Assembly: GCA_016801845.1 (NCBI GenBank)
Contig: CM028927.1
Span: 8,704,501-8,768,500 of the forward strand
DNA length: 64,000 nucleotides
Direction: 5' to 3'
Source: Polydactylus sextarius
Taxonomy: Eukaryota; Chordata; Actinopteri; Polynemidae
Part shown: positions 46,901 to 57,900 of the stretch, piece after piece
How the letters are laid out: each line of letters opens with the position of its first letter
Numbering within the stretch: position 1 is the first letter of the stretch
The notes under the pieces: model-generated
The model's database searches: none
Seen by the model: only the letters and a program-made list of their open reading frames with translations
Told to the model about the DNA's origin: nothing
Program-made: the position numbers and the translations under genes

Positions 46901-48972
46901 CTGAATGTATCTGTCAATATGGCAACATTAACATTACTTGGTTGTTTGTTTGTTTGTTTGATTGTGACAGTGTAACAGAAATGTGGTGTAAACTCATCTC
47001 AATCATTCTCACCTCGAGAGGCTGTGGGCCCTGCTGGGAAACACTGTGAGACAGAAGAGGACTGTGAGGCCTTTTAGTCCCATGGGGCTGAGGTGTTGCG
47101 GGCTGAATGGAAACTGGAGGCTGTGACGAGTACAGCAGGGGAAAGGGAACTGGGGGACAAATCAGACCTGTCCCCCCACACCCCAGGTAAATGGGGTCAG
47201 ACAAGTCACAGCTCTTCATCAGTCCAAAGGGAGGCTCTGATGGAGCCGAGCTCTCTTCTGAGCTCATCGCTGACATATCCTGTGTCTGACTCTGCTTTTC
47301 CTCCTCAACTCTCTCACTCACATCTTTAACTCCTCTCCTGTTTCTCACTCGTTCGCTTTGCTTCCTACCTCGCCTCCTCCTACTCTTTTTCTGCTCATAT
47401 TTCTCTTCTACATTTTTGGTTTCTTTATTCTGTTGCTCATCAAAAATCATTTCCTTGTTGTTCTCAATCTCACTGTTTTCCATCTGCACCTCCTGCGCCT
47501 CCTCCACATTCAGACTATCCTCTGGCTTCACCTGCTCCTCCTCCTCGACCTCTGTCACCATCACTTCTCTTTCAGATGCTTTCTTTTCTTTCTCCTCCTC
47601 CCCCTCCTTCTCTTCTAGTTCTAGTTCCTCTGTTGCCTCGTCATCCTCCCTCTCATTAAACACTTCCTCGTCTCCTTCTTTCCTCCTCCTCATTCTCCCT
47701 TGATCATTCTTTGTTTCCAGATCCTCCAGTTCCTCACACAGAAGGCTTGGACAGTCTGAAACACAGTTAATTGAAATCTTGTTTACTCTGTGTAGGTTCT
47801 TTTGAGCCTGGGCGACTTTCACTGAGGTTATATGTGATGACTTGTGATCAGTCATCTGTGCTTTGTCTCTGCAACTAACTGCTTTTGATCGAAACCAAAC
47901 TGTGTAACACAGCCAGAGCCCCGTTATGATTATTGAAATGGAATAAGTTTATGGGTTTTTGAAACTGAGGGGAATCATCTGCAACAATTTAACAAAGTAA
48001 ATAGCACAGAAAGAGACCACCATGGGCTGTTATCACTGGAGGCTCAATGTATTTAATTTTGACAGTGTTTAAGCCATTCTAAAAATAAAAATATTGAATT
48101 CAAGACGTTACTAACATATTCAGTCTACTGCTATTTTGTTTAAAAGTATCAAAACACTTCATGTGTCACTGATGACACATGATTATCAAAACATTTGCAA
48201 AACATAGACCTTTATTCTGACTATATTATAAGTCAATCAACCTGTAAAATAATAATTTTTAAAAAGCACCATCAGACAGTTAATTGAATAATTAAAACCT
48301 GAAATCTAGATAATCACAAAATAACTCCAAACATTTGGCTTTTCCAATATAAAATCATGGCTGAGGTCATGTTTGTAACAGTTTTTATACTCTTTAGTCT
48401 TTGAAGAACATATTTCTAGTCTCTTACGTAAGAGTTAAAAGTCTGGAGGCCATAAACATTTATCATTGCATCATGACAAGACTAGTTGATCATGTTTGAG
48501 GAGGTACTGCTGTCATATTTCATGAGTCATGCGGTGAAAACGTGATAAACATCATCCTCAGGAGGAGCTGCAGCCTGCAGCGACTTAATTAGTGTCCCAG
48601 CTGTGCTGCGCCTCGTGCCACCTCACCTGACCGTTAATTAACTCGAGGCCGGCTAGCTGCTGCAAACTCAGCTAACCTGCCCCCGTCTAGAAACACTGGG
48701 TCGTGAATGTTAATAACCGACTTTAAAACTCTTAAATTGTCTCTTTGGAACCAAGCAACACCTCACAAGACAGGCGGCGAGCTTTTAAATACACGCAGAA
48801 AGTTTTTTTTCTTTAAAAAAGTCTTAAAGTCCCTGAATATGCAAGAAGTTTGACAAAGAAATAGTGCGTCTTTAGTCGGAAGTGAACGTTTCCAAAAAAA
48901 GAAACACAGCCAGTAACACAACCCAGTGTTATCCTTACCAAAATCTTCCGCTAATTCACAGTCTTCGTCCAT
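39633..48972 (-). CDS. nobox: Newborn ovary homeobox protein (NOBOX)
   Basis: Homeodomain transcription factor of the germline/oocyte. Exons (descending): 48939-48972, 47013-47755, 45312-45474, 45062-45168, 44739-44863, 44479-44615, 43554-43815, 42222-42538, 39633-40084. Phases are consistent throughout; 779 residues. The homeodomain (about 304-364) is split across three exons: KKKTRTLYST, then DQLEHLEALFQEDHYPDAEK to VTPQRIM, then VWFQNRRAKWRK. The intron at homeodomain position 46/47 is a common homeobox position. QEDHYPD is the signature that pointed to NOBOX. The 743-bp second exon encodes a Glu/Lys-rich acidic stretch followed by a basic cluster (KKSRRRRGRK), a likely nuclear signal. The C-terminal half is Pro/Ser/Thr-rich, ending CDFSPIHF. 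The acceptor at 45474 could alternatively be 15 bases further in (after CGCAG), dropping five residues. Expression is known for the family only. Confidence 0.87.
40500..41850 (+). mobile_element. Degenerate non-LTR retrotransposon (LINE) fossil, ORF2 remnant
   Basis: Plus-strand translation gives broken pieces of LINE ORF2 in the right order. VLLIGDINIQP near 40756 resembles the endonuclease GDFNIH block. APWVNDHLW followed by KACRRTE at 41211-41270 resembles the pre-RT motif of fish L2/Rex-type elements. Pieces like NPRFLF and FKLAVVQLLLGK follow. Stops and frameshifts are frequent, so it is long dead. It lies antisense inside the last nobox intron. Exact family and ends need a repeat search. 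Confidence 0.55.
43894..43926. repeat. Poly(T) tract
   Basis: Uninterrupted run of about 33 T in a nobox intron, which may be the poly(A) tail of an antisense retro-insertion. Confidence 0.9.
46010..46110. mobile_element. Fragment of a teleost ATCGATTATT-type repeat
   Basis: AAATCGATTATTAAA followed later by TTGTTCAGCTCTAA matches the tail of a short repeat frequent in fish genomes. It lies in the second nobox intron and is diverged. Confidence 0.35.
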
Positions 48973-49140
48973 ATTAACGCGTCAAAAACCAATAAACGTG
49001 TACTAATAATCAATTAAGCCACGGTAGGGTCGCGAGACGAATTGCTCGTGAACCGGAGGCTAATGAGGTTGATTGATTGATTAGCTCTGTCAGCGGTGTG
49101 ACGGAGAACTATCGCGTGAAGGGTGAAAGCGAAGCAGCCA
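48973..49140 (-). promoter_or_regulatory. nobox: 5' flank of nobox
   Basis: Upstream of the nobox ATG. It contains CpG dinucleotides and a TGATTGATTGATTAG cluster, but no clear TATA box. The transcription start is unknown. Confidence 0.35.
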
Positions 49141-52110
49141 ATCAGCGACCACATCAGGCCCGATCAAAACCTGATACAAATACCAACAGTCATACTCTCA
49201 ATTTATATTATTTAGAAACATTTTAACCCTAACAACTTGTTTGCTCTGTTGAGCGTAAACATGTGATAACAAATTGATTTACAAGTAATATTTTGAACAG
49301 TTAATTATTAATGTCGAACAACATATTGAACCTATAGCTGAATTTATTGTTTTGTCACCTTGATCCCTTTTATATGTTTATATACACACGTTAGGCCTGT
49401 GTGTGCTGAGAAAAGATATGAAAAAAGAATCCACATCAAAATGTATAGGGTTTATATATTCAGAGGTATAGTACCACAAAAGTTATTTTAATGGGTCTTT
49501 GAATAAAAATAAAAATCTCAGTTGGCTATAATTAAAAATCATACTTAATACACTTAATAAAATCGTGATGCATTATAATCTGTTTTAACTCAACTGTTAA
49601 ACACCGATGGAGCTTTGTTTATTTCTTTTTTTTTTTTTTTTTACTGTTCTTATTCTTTTACTTAAACTTACAGATCCAAGACTAAATACAACAAGTCATC
49701 TGAAGCAATAGGCAAAAATTGTCACAACTTTTTTTTTATTTTGGTTTGTGACTTCTCAAAACAAACACATTCTCTCCGGCTTTGTGATCTGAAAATGTTT
49801 CAAACATGGCAACTAACTTGCCTTGGAACAATAAAGTTCACATAAAAAAACCTCAACATCTATTTCTTTCTATAACATACAGTATATAGCTCCAAAAAGC
49901 TGCGAAAATTTCAGGTTGTTGGGAAGTTTCTCTTAACTGCAGTTGTTCCTTCATTCCACCAGATGGGGTACTGGCTGGACCCCAGACACATTAACCAACT
50001 TCACCCTGCCCTGACTGAGGGTAAAGCTTTTATTCTTCTCTTCTTCCCCTCCCTAGTAGAATAGGGCTGACGTGAACCCCCCCCCCCCTCATCCTCCGTG
50101 TGAAGGCGTATCTCCATATCAGCCATGTGCTACTCTAGGCCAGGACAGCTTGTTGTTTTCTCCTGATCCAGGGAAGGCCATGTACAAACCAGACTCACTG
50201 GTACTCCTGCACTTCCAGTGACCTTGTTCTCATCTGGTTTTGTTGCTAAGAATGTAAACTGAAGACCAGTTTAGAAATAAAGCTCTTTCCTGTGTGCGCA
50301 CAAATCCCCAATGACAATTTATCTAATTATTTCATAAGTACGTTTCAGTGTGATGACTGAAGAATTGCAACATTGGACTGCCACTCCCACGAGGGTTTAC
50401 TGAGTTCAGAAGTGTAAATGGGCTGTTAAGAGGCAGCGATCATACTTATACATATATCCAGTAGCTGTGTCAGATGCAACGCTGAGGCATATACAGGGTT
50501 GCATGTCATGTCACTGGGTCAGAAGTGGTATGTAGGCCATGCTAATGTTGGTGTGTGATAACACCAGAGTGAGACTTCATGTCTGCATGTGACTTCTTTT
50601 GGATGAATGTTACTAAAATATATTTCCAATCCCAGCAGGCTGTTTTATCCCTTGGTTTAACTACTGGCTGCTGAATCCTGCCTGAACTGATAAACAAAAC
50701 CTGGGGCTCAGGTTTGAGCTGAATCCAAACCTCCCCAGGGGAGGGAGGTGAATCTCAGTAAAGAGCAAGAATTTAAAGCATTATTTCATTCAAACTGCAC
50801 CAACCTTGCTTCGCCATGCAGATAATTTTGATGTTATTTGTTCAGGTTTAAAGAAACAACATGCATTTCTGAGATTTCCTCCCCTACTGCACCAAAATGG
50901 AGACAATTTTAATCTTGTTTGCAATGTTCATAGCATTGAAAAAAAAAATACATTTAAATAATTCAACAGTTGTGTGTCCTGGTTACTTTGAATAATCCAA
51001 CGACCACAAAGCCAGTTTTCATTGGAACCACAGGATTGTCAACCAAGAGAAGTCGCAATAATATTAAACAAATATCAGATACAAAACAAAAAACACCTGG
51101 TATACAACTCACACCACCACAGGCTTGTTAGAAAATAGGTGTTTATTGTTATTTAACTCAATTAATTCACATTAATCCGTGCAGAAATGGAACCGTGGCT
51201 TTAGGAGGCGGTTAGAGTGCTGATAATCAAGTCAAAGCAGCTGTACTGACTTAAATATCTAATATCACATGGAAACAGGAGTAAAGTACATAAGCAGCTC
51301 TTCTAAAGACCTTTTACAAAGAGAAGGTGTATTTGGTGAAAAGGCCACGGTGCTCTCCAATGTATCGTCACTCTTTATTTTACAGAAAACCTTTTATTCT
51401 GCAACCATTTGCTTTATGAGTAATCAGAGAAGTATTTTTTTTATTGGGATTATTCTTTAGCAGGGTCACAGGAGACTGGTGCCTGGTCCAGCTGACATTA
51501 GGGAAGAGCGGGGAGAGGCCTCAGTTCTCACAAACAATAAAATCTACAAAAAAATCACCATTTAACCCAAACTAAGTGTCTTTAAATGACAGGTCCAGCA
51601 TCGCAGCTCAAATTTGCAACAATACTCAAAAAGTGTTTGCGTATTAAAAATGCATTATATCAATGAATAGAATTAGATTATTGTGACTGCCAATAGCTCC
51701 AAAAATCCCAGGTGCACTGCATGTTAATTGGCTTTGATACTTTGATTAATTGTAGACTCATTAAAAGGAATTAGTTCCTATAAAGTACAGGTCTAACTAC
51801 AGAGGGTGCAGTTGGCTCTGCGTGCGCCGTTCTTAATGGAAACTTGACAGGGAGCTGCAGCTGCAGGTGGCATCAATAGGGACTTAGAGCGGAGTTGTAA
51901 TGAGATACTTTCCATTGCTGGTAATGACAACAGGAAAACAAACATGTGCATATTGATCGTTCCATGTGACTGTGCTTGAAATTTTAGGTTACTGATCAAA
52001 TTCAATACCAAGTTCAACATGTGTTGTTGAGAACAAAATGGACACCAACAGCCAAATGGACATGGACAAATTCGCTTATTGAATAAAGACAAGAGAGGAC
52101 AGATTTACCC
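49141..52110. other. Intergenic or distal 3' UTR region between nobox and sdc3
   Basis: No coding exon is recognised. T-rich tracts near 49628 and 49731 and plus-strand AATAAA hexamers near 49830 and 50276 are present. The sdc3 transcript could extend into it through a more distal poly(A) site. A plus-strand noncoding transcript ending near 50290 is possible but unsupported. Confidence 0.4.
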
Positions 52111-52126
52111 AATCAGGTTTTTTTTT

Positions 52127-52132
52127 TTTATT
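52127..52132 (-). terminator. Polyadenylation signal, probably of sdc3
   Basis: Minus-strand AATAAA with an A-rich continuation. Nearest canonical hexamer consistent with a long sdc3 3' UTR. Confidence 0.4.
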
Positions 52133-52726
52133 TGGAACAGAGTGGCAGATTAGTGACAGGGCGGTGGCGTGGAGGATCCGCCTCCTCTCGCTCACTCAGC
52201 CAATGACAGAAACTCAGCCTTAAAAAAATGCAAATGTATAAAAACAGGAATGGGAACAGCAAACATAGAGTAGTGTAGCCTCCATTAGGCTTCACACACA
52301 CACATACACACACACACACACACACACCTACATTCACACACATACAAATGCACTCACACGTGCGCACACACACACTCATCTTATTTGGCTACGCAGGCTT
52401 ATATGGGTACAAACGCACATGTTTACACTTCGACAGTCACTTTAGAAAAGACAGTACGTGTTAAGATCATTCCTGCCTGTGAGAAAGTGACGTGTCGTCC
52501 GTCAGTCTGTCCTGCGGCAGAGACGGGCAGACGGACGGACACAGTCAGACAGACAGACAGTGAGAAGACACAGTCAGTGTGTGTGAAAGCCACCGTGAGG
52601 GACCAGCTGCCCCACATTCAGCAGTGAACAGACTAAACACACGCAGACACACACATCAACAGGCTAGTCAGTGTACACAAGAGTCTGCTGTGAAATACCA
52701 AGGTGAAGCACTCAGCCATACACACA

Positions 52727-52762
<36 letters not shown>

Positions 52763-53605
52763 TACGGGTGGTGGGTTTAGATGAGGTGTAGACACACGCA
52801 TACGTTTTCTCACACTGGCGAGGGCTGCAGGGACGTACACGCACGCAGGAGTGGAAGAGGTGTGCTACCTGTCTGTGGAAGAGCGTGAGAACTGCTGGAG
52901 TAGGTAAACACACACTCGGCCACAGTACATTCCAACTTTAACTTACCCCTCTTTTTTCTTTCAAACACACACACGCACAACCACACACACACACAAAAAC
53001 ACACAGCAATCCACACACACCCTGACTAGTATAGTTTTGACTCCCATGCATTTTTGTTCTACAGTACTGAGTATAATAGAAGCTACTAGTCCAGTCATAC
53101 TGGTGTGGTTATTGTTACAATCTCTTAGATAGAAGCACAGCCCTCCTGTCTCCTCACCTTCCCCTTCCCCAAACTGAATCCTAAACCCTTTTCCCAGGTC
53201 CCAGTCACTAAAATGGTCCTGCAGGTTAAAGTTGATACCATAAACACTGATTCAAAGTATCTATCTTTCATAACCAACATTGAAGTTATGACTTTGGCCG
53301 AATTAGTGCATGTGGGAACAACTTCCTGCAAAAATTTTACGTATTTACTGTTTTTCACAAAAGCCCCTCACACTTCCCAAAGGCCCCTCCCCATCCCCAA
53401 ATACAGAGCCAATGGTGGAGAAAAAACAAAGTGGGACATGCAAAGGGTGGGTGGGTTAAGGGTGGGTGATGAATTATGCGATGATTGGACATGTACAGTA
53501 GTTGTGCTTTTACACAAACAGAGCAAACTCTAAACCAACCGGCAAACTGGTCGATAACTAATCAATAACATACTGAAACCACCTGTCCTCGCTCGTATGA
53601 AAGTG

Positions 53606-53632
53606 GTGATGATGATGATGATGATGATGATG
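53606..53632. repeat. (GAT)n trinucleotide microsatellite
   Basis: About nine GAT units in the sdc3 3' UTR. Confidence 0.9.
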
Positions 53633-54998
53633 ACTATCACGATGGAGATGACGATGAGGTTGATATGTCGTTGAAATGATATGATCAACATCATTTTTTA
53701 AGTCAGTGTGGTGTGATCAAATGCAAGGAAAGTATATTTCTGCGTGTGTGTGTGTGTAAGTGTGTACGTGCACGTGGTTGACGAGAGCACAGCTCATCTA
53801 AAGTGATGACGGATGTGATGAATAAAAACTCTTCATGATCATGCAGATGGTTAGTGATGCCAGAAAGGATACAATATTTACATATAAACTTTTTAAACTG
53901 CTAAATACACATCCTCCTGTTTAAGTATCATTATTATTATCATTATTATTATGGTATTATTATTATTGTTCACCATCCAGCCCAAAACATTGATATATTA
54001 TTGATTATTATTACTATCTGTAACTAGTCTTTGTACAGCTGAGAGGAGCAGACAGGCCGCAAAGCAAACCTTGATGCGACCAGCCAGTGTTTCCACAGCG
54101 GCTCCTCGACACTGTGGAACACGCCGAGGGTTGAGCACCGTTTTCTGGTTGGCCGAGCACAGAGAGAGAGGTCGGAGCCAGCTTCAAGCACATACAAGTG
54201 TGTGTGTTTGTGTGTGTGGGTGTGTACGAGTGTGTGTGTCTATGGTTGTATTAGATGTGTGTTGGTGTGTCTTTAAGCACCAGAGGGATGGAAGGCACAA
54301 AAGAGACCTTTCCTCTCACCTTTGACCCTGGACTCTGTGCGGCCAACCAGACGCTCTGTGTGTTTTGTTTTTTTTTTTTTTTTTTTGTTTTGTTTTTTTT
54401 TTTGGGGAGGTGGGAGGTTGAGGGGCAGAGTCGAGCCCACCGCTCTCTTTTTTTTTCTCTCACTCTTTTGTGTCTCGCTCAGCTCGCTCCGCCCCTCTCC
54501 TCTCCTCTTTCTTTTAAGCCTTTTCATTCGCTCCATAAAAACAGAAGAGGAACTTTTTTTTGTGCTGGAAAACACAGGTTAAGCGCTTGTGTTTTGTTTT
54601 GTTGTTTGTTTTTTTTTTACAAAATAATCATGTCATTACATACAGAACAAGAGAATCTGTAGAATATTAATAACAACATTTACTTTAAAAACATCTTGTG
54701 TGTATGTGTTTTTTCTCTTTTTTTTCAGAATATATTTGGATTTTTTTTTTTGTCCTCTTTTTTGTTTCCATTGAAAAGAAAGTCCCAAGTCCGCAGAGAG
54801 AAAGGCGCTCTCAAGTGTTTTGAAGACGAGAGGAGAGAGGGATGAGGAGAGGCGAGCAGATGAGGAGGGAGTGACGAAGGGGAGGAGGAGGAGGAGGAAG
54901 AGGAGGAATAGGAGGACAGGGGCTTAGAGTATCTTTCTCTCTTCTCTCTCTCCATCTTTCTCTCCCTTGGTGTACGGTGTCTCTCTGGCATTTGAGTG

Positions 54999-57900
54999 TT
55001 ATGCGTAAAACTCTTCCTGCTTGTCTGGTTTCTGGTAGGTGACTGTGGCCTGTTTGGGTTCTTCCAGCGTGTAGCTGCCTTCATCCTTCTTCTTCATCCT
55101 GTACACCAGCAACATCACAAGGAAGGCAGCGAACAAGGCGCCCACGACGCCTCCAACGATTACCGCTACAGAAAAACAGACAGACAGATGATCTTAAAAC
55201 CAGAACGTTACGGTTTAGATCCTACAAACAAACAGAAATACACATGAAACAACAAGGTACGGTCACATCCTGCAGGAAGCGACATCACTACGCACACGTG
55301 CTGCTAAAAACACTCCTAGTCTGAAAGACAGTCTGACAGAGCAAAAAAACTACCACAGCATCACTATCACCAAGCTGCTGAGACTCATGAGCCTCAACGT
55401 GCCAACATACATTCTGTGTGTTGCCAACAGCTTTGTGCTAAATTGCAGCCCTGTGGTGCTACGTAGTATTTTAGCCTGATGGGGTTGGTGTAACCAAGAC
55501 TCGGCAGCTGCATTTTTTCCAAATTCCACAGCGCACATTGCTAATGAAGTCTTGCTGTGTGGGATAGATTAATGTGCAGTTATCAAATGGAAGAAAAAGG
55601 AAGGGAAAAAAAAAACTTTCCCTCATTAAGGTAATTGGTGTTGAAGCCAAAACTGTTATTTTCCTAAATGCTCGAGGAACCCTTTGTTTCTTTTCACTGT
55701 GTGGGAAGTGTTTACTGTGTTTATCCCATTACTGCCAATATCAGCATTCACAGAAAGAGGTATTTAAAAAAAATCACTGCAAAACTACTACACCTCTTTG
55801 ACACACCACATGTTCTTGAAACTTTTTGTAAAAACTAAAATCAGTTTGTTAGTTTTTTTTTAGAGAAATAAAGCAGCAGTAGAGGCGGCAGCAGCAGCAG
55901 TATCAGTCCACTACTTTGGCCCAGGTTTAATATCCTGACAACTATTGGATGGATGGCTGTGCAGTTTGCTACAGATATTAATGCCCTGCTCAGGATGTAA
56001 TGCAGCAACCTAAGTGGTGTTATTACTTCTCATGTAGCACCATCACCAGAGCAGTTGTTTGGCCTATAACCAAATACCTGCAAAACTAACAGCGTAAGAC
56101 ATCAGCTTCAGCTTTACTTTACTGTTTACTGCTGATTAACATGCTTACACACCAAACAAAGAAGGTGAACACGGTAAACACTACACCTACAAGCGCTGTC
56201 AGTGTGAGAATGCTGCCAAGCTCAGGATGCTAACATTAGCATTTAGCTCAAAGCACTGCTGCTACTGCTGCTACTGCTGCTACTGCTGCTGCTGCTGCTG
56301 CAGCCTCATAGCGCTTCGCCTGTGGATACTTAGTCTGTTAAAATATTGATGTACCTGCCACTGTGACACATTGTATAGATATTGGAAGTAAAACAATAGT
56401 CTTTGTCGAAATCCAATATGAAAGAAACGACTGCAATCAGCCATTTTATGTGAAATACGTGGCTGGGGCAAAAATAAGCCTGATTGAAATGCAAATTTTA
56501 TTGTTCCCTATCAAAACTTAAAAAAAAAAATAAAAAAAAAACAAAGAATAATTAGCAAATCCTGCCATCCCTATTAAAATATCAAACTGTGTGGGAAGTC
56601 AAAGAAGTTAAATACAGTGGGTTGTTAACTTGTTACTCCACTACAAACTCAAAAATGAATAAGGTGTATGTATGGATTTATGAGCCTAAGTGTTCATGTA
56701 ATTTGGTTCTATCACACAAACAGTCTAGTCTAGTCTGTTGCCTCCTGCTCTTTACCGATGACCAGGAAATCAGCGAAAACCACCGCCAGCAGTCCACCAA
56801 TCAGAACAGCTGAAGGAGAGACAGAGAGCCAGTCAGGTCAGGCAAGTTGGCTGCTCCCTCACTTTCTACAACAGCTCTTTGGGATGAGGAGAGGGGGCAC
56901 TTGAAAAGAAATTGGATTTACCCAGAGGGAAAATGATGAGAAAAAAAGGGGTGAAAGGAGGGATTGGATAACCCAAGAAGAGGATTGCTTGTTCTCAACG
57001 GGTCAAACGGGGCTAAGTAGCACTTTCACTTATGGTGATGAATCTGCACTACATGAATGTGAGGTAACACCAGTTTATCACTGAGGTGCCCAAGAAGCTG
57101 GGAAAGACTACAGGAGGCAACGGGAAGTCTAATCTGTCCATACAGGCAGAGAAGTGAGACATCACAAAACGTACAAATGAAACCAGGATTACTTTTACTT
57201 TCTTACCTATCAAGACCTCTTTTCTCTCCAAGATGTTCTTTTGTGGCAGCTGAGCAGCAGAGCTTCCTGCGTCCACCGTGTTTCCAGTCAGATCAGGATC
57301 GACTGGCATTACACCTCCTCGACCGAGATCGTTACGGCGAACATCCGGGATTTCAAAATCTCCACTTGGTCCTGCAGCACCCACCTCATTGTTACTCTCC
57401 TGAGACAGAAAGAGAGAGAGAGAGAGAGAAAAGTGAGACTAACACATTTACATTGGACATAATCAAATTTGTTTCATGGAGTCATTACACAGAAATGTAT
57501 CCAACACAAACACAGAGCTTTCCACGGCACATTCTCCCATTTGAAACAATGAGCCTCTGTATATCCTGACTACTGGAAAGTTGCATATTGTCCAATATAT
57601 ATACACAGTTCATTAAATCTGGCAGCTTAATTACAATGTGGAAAATCAGACAAATCTAAATGCATCATGCTCTAATGCAGAGCTGCTGCAAATACACAGA
57701 TGCACACCAATCATAGAAACAACTCTGGTCTGTAAATAATTAAACTGTCAGTGTTAAAGAGGCAGTCAGAAGCTGGGCTGAGTATCAAACCTCAATAAAT
57801 CAAATTAATCCATGACTACAGAGTGGTGAAAAAGCCGGTGAGTACATCCCTAATCACATGTGTGATCTTATTCTTTCATCAGATAATGCCTGATTTATCA

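Larger units (their letters stand above)
52111..54998 (-). other. sdc3: Long 3' UTR of syndecan-3
   Basis: About 2.9 kb between the sdc3 stop codon and the first good minus-strand AATAAA (52127-52132). Mammalian SDC3 also has a multi-kilobase 3' UTR. It contains CA microsatellites (52293-52327, 52730-52759), a GAT array (53606-53632) and T-rich tracts near 54366-54400. No coding content is seen. Confidence 0.5.

Noticed and set aside
47358..47703. Plus-strand open frames rich in Leu/Phe/Ser
   Set aside because: Antisense shadows of the Glu/Lys-rich nobox exon at 47013-47755.
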